Below, in pieces: positions 7,722 to 17,061 of a stretch of DNA of 64,000 bases. Source of the stretch: G963668605 sp963793625 (lineage in GTDB: Bacteria; Acidobacteriota; Terriglobia; Bryobacterales; Bryobacteraceae); NCBI GenBank assembly GCA_963793625.1, contig CAWCAT010000050.1, positions 124,001 through 188,000 of the forward strand, given 5' to 3'. Each line of letters starts with the position of its first letter. The stretch's first letter is position 1. Below the pieces are notes generated by a model that had not been told where the DNA came from, did not search any database, and saw only the letters and a program-made list of their open reading frames with translations. Position numbers and translations under genes: made by a program.

Positions 7722-10258
7722 TTCTCAATTCCACAGCATGGCGAATGGCTTGGCGGGAAGCTCGCGCCTCAGCTCCGAAATTTCTCTTTGTAGTCTTCGG
7801 CGTGGCTGCGGGCGTTGGCGCTCTGACCGGTGTTCGTGGATTCTCAACCGCTTTCAACGGAGCATTGAAACGCGAAGCGCGCACACTGATGGCATCTGAT
7901 CTGATGGTCCGGCAATTCGCCGCGCCAACCGACGCGCAGATCAGCGCGCTCGAGCCGTGGACACGCCGCGGAGTACGTGTCACTCGCATAACCGAAACCA
8001 TTTCGATGATGAGTGCTGACGCGAACTCAGTACCGGTTCTCGTTTCCGTCAAAGCGGTCGATCCGCAAGTGTATCCGTTTTACGGCAAGGTGAAACTTGA
8101 TCCTGAGCGGCCGTTAGCGGAGGTGCTGACTTCGCAAACCATGGCGGTCTCCGATGATCTGCTGCTCCGATTGAACATCGCTGTAGGTTCCACTGTGCAC
8201 CTGGGAACGGCGGACTTCAAGGTCTGCGGTGTGGTGCGTCTGGAACCTGATCGTATGACCGGATCGCTCAACGTCGGCCCGCGCATTCTCATCAGTCGCG
8301 AGGGGCTCGAACGAACGGGGTTGGTCGTCGTCCATTCGAGAGCATCTCACCGGCTGCTATTCAAGTTACCGGCGCAGGGCATCGAACTCGACGCCATCAG
8401 TAAAGCACTTAAGAACATATTTCCCGAATCCATGGTGGCCGACTACCGCGAAGGGCACCCATTCATCACGCGCTCACTCGAACGCTCCACCACCTTCCTC
8501 AGTCTCGTTTCGTTGATTGCGCTGATTGTCGGCGCGCTCGGTGTTGCCACGGCGATTCACTCCCATCTGCAACAACGTCTCGATACGATCGCTATTCTGA
8601 AATGCCTTGGTGCGCGATCTTCGCAAGTCATACGCATCTACACGCTGCAGACGGTGCTGCTTGGGCTAGCCGGAGGCATCGCAGGCACAGCAGTTGGCGC
8701 GGCAGTCCAGAAACTCTTTCCGCTGTTGCTGGCCCGCTACTTCCAACTTGAGCACATTCCATGGAGCCCATCGTTTGCGCTGGAAGGCATTGCGGCAGGC
8801 GTGCTCGTTACATTGCTGTTCACAATTCCACCGCTGCTCTCGATCCGCCAGGTAAAGCCGGCGCTGATCTTCCGTCGTGAGATGGCGGAGCTGAAACCGA
8901 AACTGCTGCAAAGGCTACGGACGCAAGTTCCGGCGATCCTGTCTGGCGCTCTAATTCTTGCAGGGCTCGCGGGAATAGCAAGCTGGCTTGCCGAATCACC
9001 GCGGATGGGTGCTTATTTCATTGGGGGCTTGACCGTTGCGTTGCTGCTGCTTGCTTTCGCTGCCTGGCTGCTGTTGCGTGGATTGCGGGCTCTATTAAAA
9101 TCCTCGCCGGTGCGGGTACCAATCGCGATGCGGCACGGTATAGCCAATCTGTATCGACCAGGCAACCACGCGGCTAGTGTGCTGGTCGCACTCGGTATCG
9201 GCGTGATGTTCACCTTCACTATTTTCCTGGTGCAGAAATCCCTGCTGATCGAAGTTGCCGGAGCTGCGCCGCCCGGCTCGCCGAATGTGTTTCTGATCAA
9301 CATCACTGCGCGGGAACACGAAGCCATCGCGCAGTTTTTGAACGCACGCAAAGATCTGCAGGGCAAGCCGAAGCTTGTCCCGCTGGTTCCCGTGCGCCTG
9401 ATCATGGTGAACGGACAGCCGATCGAAAAAATCGAAGTGAAAGGTCGACGTCAGTCGCGCTTCACTCGCCAGGCAACCTGGATGGAATCGAAGTCAGATG
9501 ACATTCAGATTCAGAAAGGCGGGTGGTGGACAGCGGGCGAGACTGCGGCTGTCATGTCAGTTGCGGAACCCAGGGCAACCGCATTGAAAATCGAACCTGG
9601 TATGACGCTGCGCTGGCAAAGCGTCGGCCGCGATTTTGACGTGCGAGTTGCGGCCATTCATCGTATCGATGCTGTGCGATTCGGGCAGAATGACGATTTC
9701 ATTTTCAACCGCGCCGCGCTCACTGGATTTCCCACTCAGTGGTTTGGAGCCGTGCGCATGACGCCAAATCAGGTTGCTGCGTTTCAGCGCGAAGCCTATC
9801 AGCGCTTTCCAACTGTCACGGTGATTAACGCTGCTGAAGTGTTCAATATTGTGCAGGAAGTGGTGGACCAGGTGGCGCTACTGGTGCGCTTCATCTCTGC
9901 GTTCGCGATTCTGGCAGGCGTAATTATTCTGGCCTCAACGATCGCCGGAACAAGGTTGCGCCGCACGCGCGAGGCTGCGGTGCTAAAGACGCTCGGTGCC
10001 CGTCGTGGGCGCCTGACGGCAATATTCTCAGTCGAGTTTGTGATCCTCGGCGCGATCGCCGGCCTGATGGGCGGAGCGCTCGCAACCGGCTTTTCACACT
10101 TGTTGCTGACACAATTACTCGACGCCAAATTTCGTGTCGAGGTTCTGCCGTTCCTCGCGACGATTGTCATGACCGCGAGCCTTGCGCTGGTTACGGGATG
10201 GCTCGCGTCTCTGCGAATCCTGCGCCAGCGTCCGCTCGAAGTTCTGCGCGACGAATAG
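7718..10258 (+). CDS. FtsX-like ABC permease, YbbP type
   Basis: 846 aa, the large double-FtsX architecture of YbbP. There is an N-terminal membrane anchor (FLFVVFGVAAGVGALTG), a long periplasmic domain, a first cluster of membrane helices around residues 255-370 (LVSLIALIVGALGVATAIH, then LGARSSQVIRIY), a central pair of helices around 405-455, a second periplasmic domain and a final helix triplet (FAILAGVIILASTIAGTRLRRTREAAVLKTLGARRG). The repeated K.LGAR coupling-helix motifs contact the ATPase encoded upstream. These systems are mechanotransmitters linked to envelope lipid or lipoprotein traffic; the substrate is not known. Confidence 0.93.
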   Translation: MILNSTAWRMAWREARASAPKFLFVVFGVAAGVGALTGVRGFSTAFNGALKREARTLMASDLMVRQFAAPTDAQISALEPWTRRGVRVTRITETISMMSADANSVPVLVSVKAVDPQVYPFYGKVKLDPERPLAEVLTSQTMAVSDDLLLRLNIAVGSTVHLGTADFKVCGVVRLEPDRMTGSLNVGPRILISREGLERTGLVVVHSRASHRLLFKLPAQGIELDAISKALKNIFPESMVADYREGHPFITRSLERSTTFLSLVSLIALIVGALGVATAIHSHLQQRLDTIAILKCLGARSSQVIRIYTLQTVLLGLAGGIAGTAVGAAVQKLFPLLLARYFQLEHIPWSPSFALEGIAAGVLVTLLFTIPPLLSIRQVKPALIFRREMAELKPKLLQRLRTQVPAILSGALILAGLAGIASWLAESPRMGAYFIGGLTVALLLLAFAAWLLLRGLRALLKSSPVRVPIAMRHGIANLYRPGNHAASVLVALGIGVMFTFTIFLVQKSLLIEVAGAAPPGSPNVFLINITAREHEAIAQFLNARKDLQGKPKLVPLVPVRLIMVNGQPIEKIEVKGRRQSRFTRQATWMESKSDDIQIQKGGWWTAGETAAVMSVAEPRATALKIEPGMTLRWQSVGRDFDVRVAAIHRIDAVRFGQNDDFIFNRAALTGFPTQWFGAVRMTPNQVAAFQREAYQRFPTVTVINAAEVFNIVQEVVDQVALLVRFISAFAILAGVIILASTIAGTRLRRTREAAVLKTLGARRGRLTAIFSVEFVILGAIAGLMGGALATGFSHLLLTQLLDAKFRVEVLPFLATIVMTASLALVTGWLASLRILRQRPLEVLRDE

Positions 10259-10265
10259 CTCGCGC

Positions 10266-10589
10266 CTATTCGTCTCCGCCGCCCACAATAATGACTTCAG
10301 TTCCACCGCCGTTGGGGTTGCCCGGGCCCCAACCGGCTTCAGTGCCATCGGAAAAGTGCACAGTACAGCGCAGTACGAATTTGCCCACCGTTACGGCTCT
10401 GAGCTTTTCGCCGCCAGTGTGAAAGTCGTTGGCCTGAAAGCCATGGCCGGGATCCAGGTGGATTCCTACTGTTCCATGGGTGGAGACGAAATCCAATTCC
10501 TCACCCACGGGGATGCGAATCGGAGTCGGCTCTTGCGGGACTACCCTCTTGTTATTGCCCGTCGTGACTACGTTCAAGTGAATCGTCAT
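10266..10589 (-). CDS. Small beta-rich hypothetical protein
   Basis: 107 aa, no signal peptide or membrane segment. The sequence is rich in Val, Gly, Thr and His (GTVGIHLDPGHGFQANDFH, FVLRCTVHFSDGTEAGWG) with a Gly-rich tail, and reads like a small all-beta domain; a cupredoxin-like fold is possible but the classical copper ligand set is not evident. A good ribosome-binding site (AGAGGGA) precedes the ATG. It starts 27 bases after the kinase gene stop on the same strand and is probably in its operon, so it could be a partner or target of the kinase. Function not recognised. Confidence 0.6.
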   Translation of the reverse strand: MTIHLNVVTTGNNKRVVPQEPTPIRIPVGEELDFVSTHGTVGIHLDPGHGFQANDFHTGGEKLRAVTVGKFVLRCTVHFSDGTEAGWGPGNPNGGGTEVIIVGGGDE

Positions 10590-10616
10590 TGATGGTTCCC
10601 TCTTTCGTGTTCGAAT

Positions 10617-13148
10617 CTACTGCATACGCCGGCTCTCCAGCAGTGCGGCGAATCTTTTATCACTCCGCAGACCTTGTAAGTCGGGCTCACGGTTCAACTC
10701 TTGAAGCAGGGTCGGCGGGGCGTTCCTGAGAACGTCCAGAGCCTCCTCTCGCTTCCCGAGTACTTCATAGGTGAACACTGCGGAGCGCATCAGCTTTGCA
10801 TCATCATGCGCCATTCGCAGTGCCTGCCCGATCTCTGATTCGGCGCGAAGGCGGTCGCCCAGGTACGCCGAAAATAGTGCAAGGCTCGCACGCGGGGAAG
10901 GCTTCCTCGGATTGTTCACCAGATCCTGTTCGGCAAGACTCTTGCCTCTGCTGTACGCATCCCGTGCTTGTTTTGCTCGCCCCAGCCGGCGATATGTGTA
11001 ACCGAGATTCGACCACAAAGTTACGTTCGCAGGACCGAGCGTCAGTGCCTTCTCAAGCAAGGGCAATGCTTCCGTTACGCGCTGTTGCAGGTTATAGAGC
11101 GCGCCCAGATTGATCAGCAGTCCCTGCGTCTGCCTCAGCTTCAAGGCTTGCAGTAACTCCTGTTCAGCCTCCGGATAACGTCCCAGGTTAATCAGCACGC
11201 CACCGAGGTTGCTGTGCGCCACGACCTGACCGGGAGCGAGCACGGTGCCCCGCCGGAAGTAACCCTCCGCGTCGGCGTAGCGTCCCTGTGCGAAGTAGAA
11301 AGCGCCCATATCCAGATAGGGCAGATAGCGGTCTGGCTGGGCGTCGATTGCTTTCCGGTAAGTGCCGATCGCGTCATCGGGCCTGTTCATCGCGCTATAA
11401 ACATTCGCCAGCATGCGCCAGGCATCGGAGTTGCGGGCATCGAGTTCTACTGCGCGTTGCAGATCCTGAAGCGCCTTTTCATACCAGCCGTGCTGCCGCT
11501 GGAAAGAGGCTGAAACCAGCAGCACAGGCACCGAGTCAGGATTCAGACTCTTAGCCTTGCTCACATTTTCCGCTGCTCTCTCGAGCCACTCTTTGCCGTA
11601 GTTGTGCTGAAATTTCTGGATCTGCGCTTCGGCCAATCCCGCGAACGGCAACGCCGAGCGGGGATCGAGGTCAACTGCCTTTTGCAGTAAAGGGAGCGCC
11701 TCGTCGGCGCTCGTCGAGTCGCGCCGCAATACCGCTATGCCCTGCACATAGAACGGATAGGCTGCCTGGGAAACCGCTTCAGGTTCCACGCCCGAACGTA
11801 TATGAAAGGCGCCCGTGACTGTGGCGGTCAAGGCCTTCGCGATCGCTGCCGCATCCGTGATGGCGTACGTGCCGCTCAACTCTTTGATTTCCCGGCCCGA
11901 TGCCGTGTCGATGAGCGAGGCGGCTAAAGTGATCCTGCCCGCAGCTTGATTCAATTTAGCGCGCAGTACATGTGTGGCCCCCAGCGCACTCCTGGCGCGT
12001 TCCACTGTGATCGCCTGATTGCGTTGCGCTTCAAACGGAGGGATTACAAGCAGGTTCTTCCCCCTGCCATTCAGACGGCTGGCGACATCCTGCACGATTC
12101 CAGCCGCGGTCGGGATTGCATCCCCCTGCACGAGGGCGGGGAACACGGCTAGCCTGACAGCCTCGCCTTCCGGCTCACGATTCTGCCAGATCGCTACTCC
12201 AGTCGCTGCGATCAGTCCTAACGCAAGAACAGGAATCCACTTCGATATCTTGCGGCGCGGCTCCAAAGCGAAGCAGGCCTGCTCAGCGGATTCGAAACGC
12301 TTCGCCGGAGTCACGGCCAGGCAGCGCTTCACAATCTGACGCCACGGGGCCGGAAGCTTGTCGATCTGCCTTTCCGTTTCGACGCCTTTTGTCTCTATCA
12401 TTGTGGCGGTGCTGTCGTGCGGCTCGACCGACAAGAGTGCGTTGCGCGGTTCAGTCAGACGCTGTGGGGCTTGACCCGTCAGCATCACATGGAACAACAC
12501 ACCGAGAGCGTAGATATCAGTGGCAATGCTCGCGCGGGCTCCCTGGAATAACTCAGGAGCCATATAATCGAGCGTTCCGCCGTGGCGGCTCATTACTACG
12601 GGACTGCCCTCGCCGGCCTGCGATCGTGCGAGCCCGAAGTCGGTGAGTACAGCGCGCGTCTCACCCTTTTTAGAAAGGGTCAAGATTACGTTCGGGCACT
12701 TCAGGTCGCCGTGGACCACGCCCTGTTTATGTGCTTGTGCCAGCCCTGCGCAGAGTTGCTGGGCAATCTCCCGCGCCTCGGCTTCCGCTAGTTTGCCTTT
12801 ACGGTTGACGCGTTGCCAGAGCGTCTCGCCATCGATAAATTCCATCGTCAGATAATCGACAGCCCCGAATGGGGTTTCTGTGCTGTGGATCTCATGGACT
12901 TTGCAGACGTTGTAGTGGCTGACTTCGCTCGCAGCTCTTGCTTCAGGTGGAAGACTGCTGTGATGACCTGGCTTGGCGCACTTGACTGCAACACGGCGAT
13001 CGAGCTTTTCGTCGAGCGCCTCATAGACGACGCCCATCCCGCCACGGCCCACTTCACGCAGAATCCGGAATCGTCCGCCGATGCTCTGGCCCGGCAAGAA
13101 AGGGTGCTCCGCGTTTGGGCGTGGCTCTGTCGTATTCATGGCCGGCAA
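10617..13148 (-). CDS. Membrane Ser/Thr protein kinase with TPR sensor/output region
   Basis: 843 aa. The PknB-type kinase domain spans ~27-292: glycine loop GRGGMGVVYEA, Lys56 in VAVKCAK, catalytic loop HGDLKCPN (Asp148, Asn153), DFGLA (Asp170) and MAPELF. The usual HRD Arg is Gly, a non-RD kinase. One transmembrane helix (KWIPVLALGLIAATGVAIWQ, ~303-322) is followed by a domain resembling a periplasmic TolB/AdenylCyc-type region and then at least seven TPR units (for example PDDAIGTYRKAIDAQPDRYL, ALPLLEKALTLGPANVTLW). This architecture is common in acidobacteria. ATG 13139 is an alternative start. It lies between an SH3-like lipoprotein gene and a small protein on the same strand. Confidence 0.92.
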   Translation of the reverse strand: MPAMNTTEPRPNAEHPFLPGQSIGGRFRILREVGRGGMGVVYEALDEKLDRRVAVKCAKPGHHSSLPPEARAASEVSHYNVCKVHEIHSTETPFGAVDYLTMEFIDGETLWQRVNRKGKLAEAEAREIAQQLCAGLAQAHKQGVVHGDLKCPNVILTLSKKGETRAVLTDFGLARSQAGEGSPVVMSRHGGTLDYMAPELFQGARASIATDIYALGVLFHVMLTGQAPQRLTEPRNALLSVEPHDSTATMIETKGVETERQIDKLPAPWRQIVKRCLAVTPAKRFESAEQACFALEPRRKISKWIPVLALGLIAATGVAIWQNREPEGEAVRLAVFPALVQGDAIPTAAGIVQDVASRLNGRGKNLLVIPPFEAQRNQAITVERARSALGATHVLRAKLNQAAGRITLAASLIDTASGREIKELSGTYAITDAAAIAKALTATVTGAFHIRSGVEPEAVSQAAYPFYVQGIAVLRRDSTSADEALPLLQKAVDLDPRSALPFAGLAEAQIQKFQHNYGKEWLERAAENVSKAKSLNPDSVPVLLVSASFQRQHGWYEKALQDLQRAVELDARNSDAWRMLANVYSAMNRPDDAIGTYRKAIDAQPDRYLPYLDMGAFYFAQGRYADAEGYFRRGTVLAPGQVVAHSNLGGVLINLGRYPEAEQELLQALKLRQTQGLLINLGALYNLQQRVTEALPLLEKALTLGPANVTLWSNLGYTYRRLGRAKQARDAYSRGKSLAEQDLVNNPRKPSPRASLALFSAYLGDRLRAESEIGQALRMAHDDAKLMRSAVFTYEVLGKREEALDVLRNAPPTLLQELNREPDLQGLRSDKRFAALLESRRMQ

Positions 13149-13196
13149 CTGTATCCCAGGTTGCCCTAAATGGTTCAGAGTAGTGTAACACGCACC

Positions 13197-13580
13197 TTAG
13201 TCTCCGACATAAGGTTTTAGCCACTCGAATGGAACCCAAGCCGTGCGTCCCTGCAGAGGACCGTCCATGACTTGAATCTGCCTTTCGTTGTACGATTCCG
13301 AAACCACCTTTACGCGTGTGCCGTTTGGGATAAGGAATGCCTTACCCTCGCGGACCATTCGCTCAACTGCGGCTTGATCTTTTTTATCCACGGCAGGAGC
13401 CAGCAGGGGTACGTTCTCTCTATCAACTGACACGGCTGCACTTGGCTGGCCAGTCTCCATCAGCATCAGCACCGCCACCTCACCCTTGTGAACGAAGTGG
13501 CTATTCCTGGTTTCCATGGCTGGACGGCACGCAGTGAGACTGAACGCGATCAATAGCAGGATCGGCTTATACATTCGCAT
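13197..13580 (-). CDS. SH3-like lipoprotein
   Basis: 127 aa. Signal peptide with lipobox (ILLLIAFSLTAC, lipid Cys ~18). The C-terminal half has the bacterial SH3 pattern (FLIPNGTRVKVVSESYNERQ, MDGPLQGRTAWVPFEWLKP), which often binds cell-wall peptides. A strong AAGGAGGG ribosome-binding site lies just upstream; ATG 13574 is an alternative start with better spacing. It precedes the Ser/Thr kinase gene by 48 bases on the same strand and may supply an extracytoplasmic input to it, which is inference from position only. Confidence 0.75.
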   Translation of the reverse strand: MRMYKPILLLIAFSLTACRPAMETRNSHFVHKGEVAVLMLMETGQPSAAVSVDRENVPLLAPAVDKKDQAAVERMVREGKAFLIPNGTRVKVVSESYNERQIQVMDGPLQGRTAWVPFEWLKPYVGD

Positions 13581-13666
13581 AATCCCTCCTTGAGCGAGCC
13601 GATTCGAGGATAGCTCCAGCAGGTTTGGGTGTACAAGGGTGCATTCGTACTAAAATCGAGCAGCTT

Positions 13667-15001
13667 ATGTTACCGCTCATTCTGCTGCTTGGCAGCGCCT
13701 TGACCCTCGCCGGAGCTGATGGCTCGTGGTTTGCAAAGACATTCAAGGAGAGCAACGAAACCTTTCAGAATCCAGGCAAAGGCTGGATGACTGGCAAGCG
13801 GCCGCCAGCGCCGCAGCGCTTCCCCGCGTCCGTTACTTACTTCCGCTTGAACTGGTCGGATCTGGAGCCTGAAGAAGGCCATATCAACTGGGCTCTGATC
13901 GACGATCGGATCCAGGCCTGGCAACAGCATGGCGTCCGTATTTCGTTCCGCATCATGACGACTAACGCGCATAGCAGCGGATATTACGCTTCCCCGAAGT
14001 GGCTGTTTGACGCAGGCTGCAAGTCATTTGAATACCTGCGCGGCGGCGACGATCCAACATCGGGCGGCAAGCGTATTCCGCGCATCGAGCCCGATTACTC
14101 TGACCCGATTTATCTTGCGAAGCACCGCACTTTTCTATTGCAGTTGGGTAAGCGCTACGACGGAAACGCCGCTATTGAGTTCATAGATGTAGGTTCGTAC
14201 GGCATCTGGGGCGAGTGGCACACTTCGCATCCTGCGCCGCCCGAAGTGCGACGGCAGATTGTGGATATGTACACCGCTGCATTCCAGCGCACCCCGCTTA
14301 TGATGATGACGGATGACGCAGACACACTGGCGTACGCGTTGCCGCGAGGTGTCGGAATCCGCCGCGACGGTGTTGGCTCCCCCTGGCATGAAAAGAATTG
14401 GATCGGCTCCAAGAAGTACGCCGGCGTAACTGGATTTGCCGATGCCTGGAAGAAAGCGCCGGTGGTCTTCGAATGGTTCGGAGATTACAAATACCTGCAG
14501 CAGAAACAATGGTCATTCGATGGCGCGATTCAGTTCATGCTCGATAATCACGTGACCATGATCAACGACAACGTAGGTGCCGTGCCGCCGGAAGAAATGC
14601 CGAAGCTGATGGAACTGGCTCGGCGCTCCGGCTACCGATTCGTGTTACGCGAGTTGTCTTATCCGAAGCAGGCTGTTCGCGGGAAGCAGATTGCGATCCG
14701 CACCAAGTGGTCGAACGTCGGTGTTGGAGCGTTGTATCGCCAATACTTTCTAGAACTTTATCTGGTCGATGCTAACGGCGCCATCGTGCAGCGTACGCGC
14801 ACCACGGCCGATCCGCGCACGTGGCTGCCGGGCAATCACGAATATAACGGCGCAATCGAAGTAGATCGGAAACTTAAGCCGGGCGTCTACAGCGTGGGAC
14901 TCGCGCTCGTGGACCCGGCGGGCAAGCCCGCGATCAAGTTGGCGATCGATCACCCGGAGAGCGATCGTGTCTATAGGCTTGGCGCAGTGACTCTGCGCTA
15001 G
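13667..15001 (+). CDS. DUF4832-type secreted glycosidase-like protein
   Basis: About 444 aa from the ATG at 13667, chosen because it opens a signal peptide (MLPLILLLGSALTLAGADG). The body reads as a TIM-barrel glycosidase relative: NPGKGWMTG, TYFRLNWSDLEPEEGHINW, DVGSYGIWGEWHTSH, MMMTDDADTLAYAL, then a C-terminal beta domain (IRTKWSNVGVGALYRQYFLEL). This matches the DUF4832/beta-galactosidase-like families; the Glu of GEWH is a likely acid/base residue, by inference. The substrate is unknown. TAAAAT at 13651-13656 may be its -10, giving a very short leader. Convergent with ggt. Confidence 0.8.
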   Translation: MLPLILLLGSALTLAGADGSWFAKTFKESNETFQNPGKGWMTGKRPPAPQRFPASVTYFRLNWSDLEPEEGHINWALIDDRIQAWQQHGVRISFRIMTTNAHSSGYYASPKWLFDAGCKSFEYLRGGDDPTSGGKRIPRIEPDYSDPIYLAKHRTFLLQLGKRYDGNAAIEFIDVGSYGIWGEWHTSHPAPPEVRRQIVDMYTAAFQRTPLMMMTDDADTLAYALPRGVGIRRDGVGSPWHEKNWIGSKKYAGVTGFADAWKKAPVVFEWFGDYKYLQQKQWSFDGAIQFMLDNHVTMINDNVGAVPPEEMPKLMELARRSGYRFVLRELSYPKQAVRGKQIAIRTKWSNVGVGALYRQYFLELYLVDANGAIVQRTRTTADPRTWLPGNHEYNGAIEVDRKLKPGVYSVGLALVDPAGKPAIKLAIDHPESDRVYRLGAVTLR

Positions 15002-15007
15002 ATCGCG

Positions 15008-16843
15008 CTACCAGGCCCGCGCGACCCTGTAACCGTATGGGTCCGCTCCGGCTTCGATCACTCCATTCGGCAACTGCCGGATCATCACCGGTGCTGCGCC
15101 GCTGCCGTATTTGGAACGAACATTCGTGTGGTGGCCGCGCTTACTCAACTCGTCAACAACGCGCGTGCCCACGCGTTCATCCAGGATCAGGTCGCCCGGA
15201 TTCATTGCGTGATTATCGAAACTCGAGACCAGGTGGCGTGTCTGGAATCGCGGCGCTTCGACAGCAGCTTCGGCATTCATTCCGAATTCGATTACATTAA
15301 ACAGCAGCTGCAGAAGCGACTGTTCCTGATTGTCTCCGCCCGGCGTGGAGAGTGCGAGGAATGCCTTGCCATCGCGCGTGACCAGTGTCGGGCTCAGTGT
15401 AACGCGCGGTCGCTTCCCGCCTTCGAGTTCATTCGGATGACCGGGGATCAGCAGAAAACTCTGCGCGCGCTGCGTCAGCGGAATTCCGGTGTCACCGGCG
15501 ATAACGGAGGGCAGCCAGGCGCCGGAGGGAGTCGCGGAGAACATGACGCCGTCTTTGTCCACTGCATCGACGCACGTTGTATCGCGCGCCATCAATGCGT
15601 CGTCTATGCGAATGCCTGCTGACTCAGACTGGGATGGATGTCTGGCTGCGAAGCCCGGCATGACTCCCGGTCTGAAATCGAGTGACGCTTTCGGGCCAAG
15701 CTGTTCGCGGCGCTCTGCAGCGTATTGTTTCGATAGCAGCCGATCCATTGGAACCTTAACAAACCTGGGGTCGCCGTAGTACGTATCGCGGTCGGCGTAG
15801 GCCAGCTTCAAAGCTTCGGTCAGGCGGTGAATGTACTCCGAAGAATTGTGTTCGAGCGCGGCGAGCGGGGAAACTTCCAGAATGTTCAACGCCTGAATCA
15901 TCGCCGGCCCCTGGCTCCAGAAGCCGGGTTTGTAGACGCGGTAATCTCGGTAATCCGTAGCGACGGCTTCTTCGGGCGTCAAGCGGAAAGCGGCCATGTC
16001 CTCGTAGCGCAGCAGGCCTTCGTGCTCGCGACTGAACTTGTCGATGCGCCGCGCGATGTCACCGCGATAAAAGTAATCGCGCACTGCGTCAATCGCTTTC
16101 TTACGGTTCGCCCCGGCGTCCAGAGCTTTGCGTTCCGCTGCAACCATGGATCGGAGTGTTGCTGCCAGGTCGCGCTGGTGTAGCAATGAACCGGTAGCCG
16201 GCGGCCTTTCCTTAGGCATGAACACGGCCTTGGATGTCGGCCATTGCTCAAAAAAGCGCCGCGAACGGCTGATCGCGCCGGCACGCATTTCGTCGATCGG
16301 TCCCGAGTCGGCCAGTTCAATGGCCGGTGCAATCACTTCCGCGAAACTTTTGGTCCCGTACTCGCGTAGCGCAAGCAGTCCTGCATCCACCATCCCCGGC
16401 ACCAGCGCTGGCAGGATTCCCGCCACTGGCACCATGCCCTTCAATCCGCCCGGATCGATAGCCTGCGCTTCACCGGGTCGCAGCCTCCGCGTTCGAAAAA
16501 ACTCTGCGGTCGCGAGCTTCGGCATCGTGCCCACGCCGGCGATGGAAACGACCTTCCCTTCCTTGGTGCGGATCAAAATGGGCGCTTCTCCGCCGAATCC
16601 AAAGTGCGAGTACTCTGTCATGGCAGCGGCGAACATGGAGGCGAGTCCTGCATCGACAGCATTGCCGCCCGCATAGAAAAGCCGCATTCCGGAGTCTGCG
16701 GCGGAATCCGATCCGGCGGCTACGGCGCCTCGGGTTCCTCGGGCGGCGAAGCGTTGCGGACGCTCCATTTGCAGTTTTTGAGCGTCAGATAAAACTGTAA
16801 GGAGTGTGGCGACGCCAAGGACAATTCCCAGCTTGGCTTTCAT
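15008..16843 (-). CDS. ggt: Gamma-glutamyltransferase (periplasmic)
   Basis: 611 aa with a signal peptide (KLGIVLGVATLLTVLSDAQ). Ntn-hydrolase of the Ggt family: it is made as a proenzyme that cleaves itself before a Thr, then transfers or hydrolyses gamma-glutamyl groups of glutathione. Seen are GMRLFYAGGNAVDAGLA and FGFGGEAPILIR near the N-terminus, the cleavage region ARDTTCVDAVDKDG (nucleophile Thr in DTT), SATPSGAWLPS and the small-subunit motif FLALSTPGGDNQEQSLLQLL. The usual HTTH is replaced by DTTC, a divergent subgroup. Divergent from a small zinc-ribbon gene. Confidence 0.93.
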   Translation of the reverse strand: MKAKLGIVLGVATLLTVLSDAQKLQMERPQRFAARGTRGAVAAGSDSAADSGMRLFYAGGNAVDAGLASMFAAAMTEYSHFGFGGEAPILIRTKEGKVVSIAGVGTMPKLATAEFFRTRRLRPGEAQAIDPGGLKGMVPVAGILPALVPGMVDAGLLALREYGTKSFAEVIAPAIELADSGPIDEMRAGAISRSRRFFEQWPTSKAVFMPKERPPATGSLLHQRDLAATLRSMVAAERKALDAGANRKKAIDAVRDYFYRGDIARRIDKFSREHEGLLRYEDMAAFRLTPEEAVATDYRDYRVYKPGFWSQGPAMIQALNILEVSPLAALEHNSSEYIHRLTEALKLAYADRDTYYGDPRFVKVPMDRLLSKQYAAERREQLGPKASLDFRPGVMPGFAARHPSQSESAGIRIDDALMARDTTCVDAVDKDGVMFSATPSGAWLPSVIAGDTGIPLTQRAQSFLLIPGHPNELEGGKRPRVTLSPTLVTRDGKAFLALSTPGGDNQEQSLLQLLFNVIEFGMNAEAAVEAPRFQTRHLVSSFDNHAMNPGDLILDERVGTRVVDELSKRGHHTNVRSKYGSGAAPVMIRQLPNGVIEAGADPYGYRVARAW

Positions 16844-16853
16844 AGCCCCATTC

Positions 16854-16859
16854 TATAAT
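16854..16859 (+). promoter_or_regulatory. Candidate -10 element of the zinc-ribbon gene
   Basis: A perfect TATAAT lies 15 bases before the ATG at 16875, predicting a leader of about 9 bases. No convincing -35 is seen (TTGGCT at 16833 with a 15-base spacer is the nearest). It overlaps the 5' region of the divergent ggt gene. Confidence 0.5.
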
Positions 16860-16874
16860 GGACTTGGTTCTGTA

Positions 16875-17042
16875 ATGACTCCCGACGAAAAGAGTACTCC
16901 AAAACTGGAACAGCAAACCGCTTCGGACAAGGAAGAGCCGATGCTGTACTGCCCGCTCTGTAGCGCTAAGCTAGCCCAATTCCGGTGTAAACTTGTTTGC
17001 GAGCGCTGTGGCTATTACATGAGCTGCGCGGATTACTACTAA
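16875..17042 (+). CDS. Small zinc-ribbon protein
   Basis: 55 aa from ATG 16875. The acidic N-terminal half (MTPDEKSTPKLEQQTASDKE) is followed by a compact Cys-rich ribbon: CPLC, FRCKLVCERCGYYMSC. Six Cys are present, enough for one Zn site with extra residues. Short ribbon proteins of this type are conserved and unassigned; many bind RNA or act as adaptors. It lies 19 bases upstream of the acyl-CoA ligase in the same orientation, so the two may be one transcription unit. There is no ribosome-binding site, consistent with a short-leader mRNA. Confidence 0.7.
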   Translation: MTPDEKSTPKLEQQTASDKEEPMLYCPLCSAKLAQFRCKLVCERCGYYMSCADYY

Positions 17043-17061
17043 GCCCGCTCTGGGAGGGTGG

